Source: Argentina anserina | Lineage: Eukaryota > Streptophyta > Magnoliopsida > Rosales > Rosaceae | Direction of reading: 5' to 3' | Assembly (NCBI RefSeq): GCF_933775445.1 | Contig: NC_065875.1 | Coordinates: 24,427,555-24,491,554 of the forward strand | DNA: 64,000 nt | Shown: positions 56,020 through 64,000 of the stretch, piece after piece | How positions within the stretch are numbered: position 1 is the first letter of the stretch | How the letters are laid out: the number at the start of each line of letters is the position of its first letter | The notes under the pieces: model-generated | What the model was told of the DNA's origin: nothing | Database searches by the model: none | The model's input: the letters and a program-made list of their open reading frames with translations, nothing else | Program-made: the position numbers and the translations under genes

Positions 56020-59000
56020 AAGCTGTTCCCATGTGTGATGGCTTGCATTTTACCTTGGAGAATGGTGAAGCTAATCATTGATGCAATTAATGGTGTTTCT
56101 AATGCCCCGTGGAGAGTGAAGAAGATCATCGATGATGTTAGGAAGCTTATAGCTTATTTTCATTTTGAGGTATTTAGTTTTATACCTTTTCTGACACATG
56201 TTTTTAGAATAAACTCACATATAATTTAATTATAATTTTTATTCAAATATTATCAAATAAGATACTAGATTATCTTTTGTTTTAATAGAAATTACATATT
56301 ACAATTATTTAATTTTGATTAGTCGACTTTAGTATTAAATTCTCTTTACTTTAATTATAGATTGCATGTGAATTTGCAAGTTTCCTTTTAGCTCATCATT
56401 ACTGCTATATTAAATTCAAATTAAGGTAGGTAATGAATGTAAAACTTATATTTTGGTGATTTAAGATTTCTATCTTGAAGGTAAATTTTTGTAAAACTTG
56501 AAAATTATTAGGTTGTTAACATGTTATATCATAGTCTTTTACACTGATTTTTAGAGTTTTATTAATCTATTTATAACCTAAACTAAAGATACGTAAGAGT
56601 TTAAGTGTTTAACCTAGTTAATAAGTATCTCTTTAATTACAACCTAAGGATCATAAGCATATATTTATAAGTACATCTATGATTCTTGTCTATAGAAATT
56701 TACATTTTATTGAGGAAAACATGTATATAGGGGAACTATAATATACATCTTTATTAGATTTTATAGTGTACGTACCTATAATTCTTGTCCAAAAATTATA
56801 CCTCTTATAATGGATTAATGTGACAATATTTGTCAATATACCTAACAAAAAAAATTCAAGAAGAACAAAATGTGTACCTCACGATAAGAAACTGAATCAA
56901 GATACTTTTGTACCTTATATACCTTCATATAAATTTCTCATATAATCTTCAATGACTATCTCCTATTGTTTAAAAAATAAGAATTGTGTAAAATTTTATA
57001 AAAATTGAATTGATAAAAGAAGAACAATAATTGCGAAAAAATTTACAAAATTGGATAGTTCTGTGATGAATATGTATATACACACACATTGATGTTAGCA
57101 ATATGAATTTAATACAATGAAATAATTATGGATGGAATTGATTTGTTTCACATTTAAAATGGATGAAAAAACCTAAGATTAAGAAAATCATTTAATATAT
57201 CTTTTTATATGTTAAAATGACATATTAGACTTCTCGTTTTTGAGAAAAAAATAAATAAATTATTTTGGGTGTAGATGAAAAAAAAATTGTGAATTTAATT
57301 CAATGAGTGACTCCTTTGTTGGATTTAAGTCTAATTTTCTATTCATTTTACCTTTTTCAAGTAAAACTTTGTATGTGGCTGATTTTTATCCAAGCAGTGG
57401 CCACAGGCCACAGGATAATAGAAAGAAATTATAAGGAAAATAGAGTCCCTTGCGTGGCCTCTAAAGCTCTTGTACTAGACATTGTGCTTTGGGCTCCTTC
57501 CTTTCTCATTAAAAAAACCATCACAGCTGTCCTATATTATACAGGTTTAGGGATGGAAATAGGAAAAGGTTTTAGGAATCCACCTCATTATGACTCCTCC
57601 TGGGCTCCAACTTGTTCCAAACCCCAGCCCGAAAACAACGGTCCCCATAAGTAATTATTAAATATATCATCTAACTCTCCATTTTTCATTATTGAGGAAA
57701 TATAGTACTCGTTGCTCAAATCGGTGCCACATCTACCTCCTACCCATTAGAATCACTATAATGAAATACAATTTTTTGACATTTTCTTTACACCAAGAAC
57801 AGTATTGTAGATACCTAGTGGCAGGTATTATTGTTTGTGGAAAATTTGGGGCCGGGTAGTAAGAATAGTAGTCGGTGTTTCAAGAGTCTTCTGTCTTCTT
57901 TCCTTTTCTTAGTAAGAATGGTAATATTTTCCATGTTCATATTGCTCCCTTCCCTTTCGTGATATATGCAATGCAACGTTGTCTTACAACATCTAATCAC
58001 GTGTTTCTCTTTCATGTACTTGGGATGCATTCATACATCTAGTTATCTCTTATTACTCATGCTACATACGCTTGTGCATCTTCCTATGTTTTTTTACTAC
58101 TTTTATTTCAATGTGGCTATGTCACCCCATGTAACTTTCACATTAATCTAATTCAAAGCTTGACGCCCTTGTTTTCGAAATAAGTATTTAGTGACTCTTG
58201 AAATACTACGGTCATCCTCTTTTCAAGTTTGCCGCTGTCAAACTTGAGATATTAGTTCGAATGAGGAAACGTGCATGCAAACGTGACTACTTGAGAAGGG
58301 AGGGAAACTTCCTTCAATTAATTAATCAAACTTAAACAGGACACCTGCAGGTTGTGGTGCACGTAAGCACGTACTCTAGCTAAGATCGACCATCTTATAC
58401 ATACGTACGCATGCACCTAACATTTTGACTCAATTTTTCATCCAATTACGTCAAAAGCCTTGGAGTTGGTTTGATTAATTGTCAATTTAGTGTACGGTTT
58501 TCCTTTCTCTTCTGTGAGTATTCAACCCTAGATCGGATGTTACTCATAGTCATATGCTCAACTAGCCGGTGATCGACTATTATTCTATTCATAGAGCAAA
58601 TGCACCTCAAACATATAAGACGTCCAAGACCATGTTGTATGGCAAGAAAGTAAAATTCTGTCAGCACCGCAACGTTTTTACCCAACTAATTTCGGGTTAA
58701 TCTATTATACATTAATGTATGCTATACATCTCACATCCGACGATTAACAACAGCTTTTATTTTTTCTAAACTCACTCATAAAATAATATCAATAGTCAGA
58801 TGTTAGATGTATAACATATATTATAATTTTCTAATTAATTATGTGATTGACAAAGTTGAATGGCAAGACTTGTCTGACTTGCTGCTGAAGATCATGTTGA
58901 AGTTGTACTCTATGCAACCCTTATTGGCTTACACATGCATCCACTCTTTTTATTTAATAGAATTAAATAGTTTTTTTTTAAATATGAGTGGCTACTTGCC

Positions 59001-59652
59001 TTCTTGCGGTGCATGTAAAAGTGACTAACAAAATTGGGAGGCCTGACTCTTCCTTTTACCCTGACTATTGACTTTTGGGCTGCATTGCTCATATTGAAAA
59101 CGACCTCCATGATATCATCATTGACATGGTACAGCAGTTATCGCGTTTTTCTTGCTTCGCATTTTGGCTTACTTCAATGAATTTGCTTATTACCAACCAA
59201 AAGAAAAGTTATCACGTTATTAAACAGAAACTGGCCTGATACGTACACTTAACTCTGTTCAAATTAATACACCCTTTCATGATTCAATCGTTATAAATTC
59301 ATTATTGAACTAGGTCAGATAATTTCAATTCAAGATGTTATATTTTCATCAAAATGACCAGCTTATATCGTAAGATAAAGATTTTAAGGATACCGTGTGT
59401 TGATCATAAGAATAAAATAATGCCGCACGACTTGGCCTGATCGACCTTTTTTTTGGTGTGAAGAAAGGACTTGGCCTGACTCTCGAACTGCATGGCGTAT
59501 AAAAGTCGGACTCTTCAAGAAGAGCAGAACTGCAGAACATTCCAACTTTAATTTCTCTACATGGCTACCTACTAGTACATATCCCTGTGTGACTGTATCC
59601 TTATTCGATAATTTTCAAAGTTCACCTAATAGGAGGAACTCAGATACAGTAC
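56020..59652. other. AT-rich gene-free interval upstream of PHO1-like gene
   Basis: About 3.6 kb, mostly AT-rich. 56020-56160 contains a short open patch (NGVSNAPWRVKKIIDD) of unclear origin, perhaps retroelement-derived. The 115-codon frame at 57307-57654 has no recognised motif. Nothing else is supportable; the last kilobase presumably contains promoter sequence of the PHO1-like gene. Confidence 0.45.
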
Positions 59653-59664
59653 TATATTTATATA
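59653..59664 (+). promoter_or_regulatory. Candidate TATA box of the PHO1-like gene
   Basis: TATATTTATATA lies about 190 bases upstream of the ATG at 59852, leaving room for a leader of about 150 bases. Another AT-rich block (CTATATATATG) is at 59709-59719. Confidence 0.4.
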
Positions 59665-59851
59665 GACACCACCTCCTCAGAGCTTAGCCAACCCTAAGTG
59701 ATCAGTTGGCTATATATATGATCGCATGCATCGTTCTACAACCCAGAAAGACCCTGCTTATAATCAATCGTTCTAAGCAACATTTCAAATTGGATTTGAC
59801 TTACTGCATCATCCGCTGTTTCGGTTCCTACATCAGCTGGGAAAGAGAGAA

Positions 59852-62800
59852 ATGAAGTTTGGGAAGGAATTTTTAGCTCAACAGGTGCCAGAATGGCAAG
59901 ATGCATACATGAACTACAGCTACCTAAAATCACTCATAAAAATTATCCAACATTCCAAGCACAAAAACAAGCCTCATCCTCACCACCACCGGCTCACATT
60001 GTATTCAGCCTTCGCTGGCCTCACCAGAAGTCGGCACCACCAGGAACCCACTAGCCCCTCTGCCGATATCGAAAACCAAGCCATACTGGTCCACGCTGTG
60101 AGCTCGGATGGAGAACCTCATGAGAGTTACGAGACCACTTTCTTAATGGCCTCCGATGAAGGCGGAGTTATGGAGTTGGAGTATTTCAGAAGGGCTGATG
60201 ATGAGTTCAACAAAGTTCAGAAGTTCTATAGGGGAAAAGTTGCAGAGGTAATGAAGGAAGCCTCTCTACTTAACAAGCAAATGGACGCTTTGATTGCTTT
60301 CCGGATTAAGGTGGAGAATCCTCAGAGGCTGTTTGACTGGAACGTGGAGATGACTCGTCTTGCTTCGGATATTGCAGTTTCCACCACATCTCAGTTGGCT
60401 ACTTCAGCTCCAACAGGGGCCAAAGCAAGCAGTTAATATTAATCATATTGTTATTTTGTACGTTCAAGACAATATTAGTTAATGAAGAAATGATCATTGA
60501 TCTTGTTTATATTGTATATCATTTTCAGGACGGGCGATGGAAGTGATCGAAGAGGGTGGATCGTGTGGATCGTCCAGTAGCCACGGTGAACGATCCAGTG
60601 AAGATGATAAGGATGAGAAAAGGAGAGAAGATCATAATATCGACAATCAAAACCTTAAGGAGGAGAAGCCAAACAAGTACAGAAGGAACATGCCCGCGCC
60701 ACTAGATGTACTAGATCGTGTGACAATGAATCAAATGGCTGAGACTCCACTTTCGACTATTAAAGGCGTCCTCAATGTGCCACAGCAGACGGAGCTCAAA
60801 TTCACCAGGGAAAATCTCAAAAAGGTTGAACAACAGCTTAGAGGGGCTTTCATTGAATTCTACCAGAAGCTTAGGCTTCTAAAGAGCTATGGGTATGTAC
60901 CCAAGACATATGATTCAATAAAGAAAACTATTTTATATCTCTTTTAATTACAGGTAGCTAATAGTTTTGAATGACTAAACAGGTTCTTAAATATATTGGC
61001 ATTCTCAAAGATCATGAAGAAATATGACAAGGTATGCTGATGTTGTGATGATTAACCAACGTACCTCTCGTTGGTAAAGTCTTTGTCAGTCTTATAATTT
61101 TTTTGCCGGTAACATTTTCATGTTATTAACCATCTTAATTAATTTTGCAGGTTACTTCAAGACATACATCGAAACCATACATGAACATGGTTGATAACTC
61201 CTATCTTGGCAGCTCTGATGAGGTGAGAATTCGTCCGTCGTGCATCATGCATGTATTATATCACATAGAAGAAGATTAAAACAAATTCAGCTCCGGATTA
61301 TGTGATGAAGATATTGATAGAGTGTGAATGTATTTATTTTGGTTTTGTCTCAAGGCTTTGATTTCATATATATTTTTGTTTTTGGCACCTTAATTTCTTT
61401 CTAGTCTGACAAGAATTATTTTGTTACGTACCAAAGGTTACCAAACTTATTGAGAGAGTTGAAGATACATTCATCAAGCATTTCTCAAACTCAAATCGGA
61501 GAAAAGGAATGGCGGTTTTGAGGCCTAAACCAAGAAAAGAAAGACATAGGATAACATTTGCCATGGGTATGACCTCAAGCACGTACTAAATTATCATTAC
61601 AGAATTTTGAGTTTCTTATTAATAAATCATCTAACTTGTTACAACTGTGTCTATGTCCTTACCTCTGAATCTTTTTATTGGAAAACTTCTAGGTTGCCTT
61701 GTTGGTTGCACTGTTGCTCTCACCTTAAACCTCATTTTGACAATACGAGCTCGTCATGTTATGGACCAGTCTGGGACGACCAAGTACATGGATAACCTAT
61801 TTCCCCTATACAGGTAATCAAACTAGGTTTTGTTTTGCTTCATAATCATCTGTCCAATTTATTGAAAAGATTATTGTACTTCATTTGCTTGACAAGTTAA
61901 AGTTCCAATTGTAGCTTGTTCGGATATGTTTTCCTACACATGCTATTGTATGCTGGAAACATATACTACTGGAGACGCTACCGAGTCAATTACTCTTTCA
62001 TATTTGGTTTCAAGCAAGGAACTGAATTGGGATATAAAGAGGTTCTCCTTGTTGGTTTTGGTCTGGCAGTGCTAGCATTAGCTGCTACTCTGTCAAATCT
62101 TGACATGGAGATGGACCCCAAAACACAAGACTACAAAGCAATAACCGAATTACTCCCTCTGTTCTTGGTTTTGGTAAGATCATTCCACTATTATAAGTGC
62201 TTTCCTATGCTACATGCATCATATATCATTATATCTAGAAGACTAGAACTCTAAACTTGGCTTCTTTATGTGCAGCTTGTAGTTGTGATACTACTATGCC
62301 CATTAAACATCGTCTATCGCTCAAGTCGCTATTTTCTCCTTGTATGTTTTTTTCATGGTATCTGTGCTCCTCTATATAAGGTAAAGTTCAATTTCAGACA
62401 CCTTATGTTAATGATCTAGGTGGCATAACTGATTCGTATAAGGTTCTAAAAATCTCGGGAACTTGCTTGTTTTGCAGGTCACACTGCCAGATTTCTTCTT
62501 GGCCGATCAGTTGACAAGCCAGGTTGATACTTTGGTCTAATATATAAGACACTGATAGTAATTTCCTTCTTTGTATTATTTTTGTTTGAATTATCTAAAT
62601 TGGCTTTTACGAATAATGTAGGTGGAAGCAATTAGAAGCTTACAATTCTACATTTGCTATTATGGTTGGGGAGACTACAAACACAGAAACAACACTTGCG
62701 GATCAAACGTTGTTTTCAACACCTTTAGTTTCATCGTTGCTTGTGTTCCATTTTGGTTGCGCTTCCTTCAGGTACAATCTATGTGTCGATTCATTACTTG

Positions 62801-63490
62801 TAGTGCGTATTGTTGATCGCTGGTTCCTAGCAGTTTAAGCTTTCAGACGCTTACAAACGTTTGCCACTGCATGTACACTAATTTTTCAGTGCATCCGGCG
62901 CCTGTTCGAAGAGAAGGATGCACAGCAAGGTTACAATGGACTCAAGTATTTCCTTACAGTAGTAGCCGTTGGCATGAGGACAGCTTACAGTCTCAATAAG
63001 GATGTGAACTGGAAAATTCTTGCCGGGATTATCTCAATTGTTTCAGCTGGGTTTTGTACATATTGGGACATTGTTATAGACTGGGGGCTTCTGCAACGTA
63101 ATTCCAGAAACCGCTGGTTGAGAGACAAACTCTTAGTCCCTTACAAAAGCGTGTATTTTGCAGCCATTGTGAGTAGCATTTAACATTTAACATGTACCAA
63201 TTGCATTACTAAGGTACCTTAACATGTGCTAACCGATCACGTTTATTCTGCAGGTCTTGAATGTGTTGCTGAGATTTGCTTGGTTGCAGACTGTTCTGAA
63301 TTTCAATGTTTCATTCATGCATGAACAGTCTATGATAGCAGTTGTGGCGATCTTGGAGATAATCCGTCGAGGTGTGTGGAATTTTTTCAGGTTGGAGAAT
63401 GAGCATCTGAATAATGTTGGCAAGTATAGAGCATTCAAGTCTGTGCCACTGCCGTTCAACTATGAAGAAGATCACCAACACAATCACTGA
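59852..63490 (+). CDS. PHO1-family phosphate exporter (SPX-EXS)
   Basis: Twelve exons (59852-60431, 60529-60892, 60983-61031, 61151-61222, 61437-61566, 61693-61813, 61915-62173, 62276-62380, 62478-62522, 62622-62771, 62890-63168, 63254-63490) join in phase to 796 residues. The SPX domain fills about residues 1-345: [77 protein letters not shown]. It binds inositol pyrophosphates. Membrane helices start near residue 399 ([19 protein letters not shown]). The EXS domain includes [49 protein letters not shown] and ending [15 protein letters not shown]. Arabidopsis PHO1 loads phosphate into xylem from Golgi and plasma membrane. Position next to LSMT suggests the PHO1;H3 (At1g14040) counterpart. 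The reading past the first exon donor gives a false stop. Confidence 0.96.
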
Positions 63491-64000
63491 AATTGTAGCT
63501 GTATAGAATTAGCTCTCAGGCTTTTAGCTTTGATCCAATTTTGTTCTCCCCACTTATCTATTGCTGTGAATCTTGTTGCATCCATATTCCTTGGATTCTT
63601 CAATTCTTTCGATTATACAGTACACACTACATGTATAGCGAAAACAATTTAATGGAGTAATTAAATTGCAGTCGACTGAACTTGAATTGCTGAACAGTTA
63701 AACATAGATCCGAGCTGGCCCAGAAGGCCCAGAGCGTCAGCCCAATTCAAGACCGAGTCCAGAACTCACGCACTATTATATGAAATTTTCTCCGCGTTTT
63801 TCATTCTCCATCTTCATCCTCAGATTAGGGTTTGTTTACTAGATTCGTCTACATAGTTCAATATTATCTCACCAGTCACCATGATGGACTTTAGGACGGA
63901 CAATTAGATCAGGTCATTATAATATGTATGACTCAGTGCAGCTGATATATTAATCACGAATCTTAACTAGCTGACATTATTAAAATGAAAATCTACTGTG
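63491..64000. other. Right-edge region: PHO1-like 3' flank and possible next leader
   Basis: 63491-63660 is probable 3' UTR. From about 63780 a leader-like stretch (TCCGCGTTTTTCATTCTCCA, then ATTAGGGTTTG) may begin another plus-strand transcript, with its coding part outside. No gene can be named. Confidence 0.35.

Noticed and set aside
57074..57081. GTATATAC, matching the PHR1 site GNATATNC, upstream of the PHO1-like gene
   Set aside because: It is about 2.8 kb from the start codon in AT-rich sequence where such an 8-mer is expected by chance.
57307..57654. 115-codon open frame upstream of the PHO1-like gene
   Set aside because: No recognisable domain, no splice-linked partner exon, and the surrounding sequence is AT-rich intergenic DNA.
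63880..63950. Possible C/D snoRNA (ATGATGG ... CTGAT)
   Set aside because: The C box deviates from RTGATGA, no D' box or rRNA complement was found, and no terminal stem is visible.

Overview
The window is nuclear DNA from a flowering plant. The genes are split by many short GT-AG introns, the proteins are plant-specific or plant-type (Rubisco LSMT, PHO1, VIK, p24-delta), and the spaces between genes hold Copia, Gypsy-type LTR, LINE and SINE sequence. A eudicot, probably a rosid and perhaps Rosaceae, fits best, but I could not test the species. No tRNA, rRNA or CRISPR array was seen.

Layout. (1) 1-9.1 kb: the 5' part of a HYP1-type OSCA/CSC1 channel gene (minus), divergent from the proteasome lid gene RPN6 (plus), then the Qb-SNARE VTI12 and a small secreted S1-like protein. 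(2) 9.8-18.2 kb: a chloroplast-targeted DUF3110-like protein, the ankyrin-Raf-like kinase VIK, and a p24-delta cargo receptor (minus). (3) 18.6-28.8 kb: a LINE relic carrying a SINE, then a 15-exon minus-strand gene whose first half resembles the ribosome-biogenesis protein KRR1 and whose second half resembles the SAPS domain of PP6 regulatory subunits, then a small acidic unknown protein. (4) 30.1-36.3 kb: a GDP-fucose O-fucosyltransferase and, convergent with it, Rubisco large-subunit methyltransferase. (5) 36.7-48.8 kb: two paralogous intronless kelch-like genes, the second an internal duplication, separated by a decayed Copia element that itself contains a 3 kb solo LTR. (6) 49.3-56 kb: two opposed solo LTRs, one inside the other, plus LINE-derived pieces. 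(7) 59.9-63.5 kb: a PHO1-family phosphate exporter.

From memory of the Arabidopsis map, the order DUF protein - VIK - p24 - O-fucosyltransferase - LSMT - PHO1 homolog matches At1g13990 to At1g14040. The KRR1/SAPS chimera, the acidic protein, the kelch-like pair and the transposon block then look like lineage-specific additions to an old collinear backbone. The genes are ordinary independent eukaryotic units and do not form an operon or shared pathway. The most unusual object is the KRR1-SAPS chimera: all 14 coding junctions I could place are GT-AG and keep one frame for 565 codons.

Exon coordinates were placed by eye from splice signals, reading phase and family similarity, so individual boundaries could be off by a few bases. 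Transcript ends were not determined.
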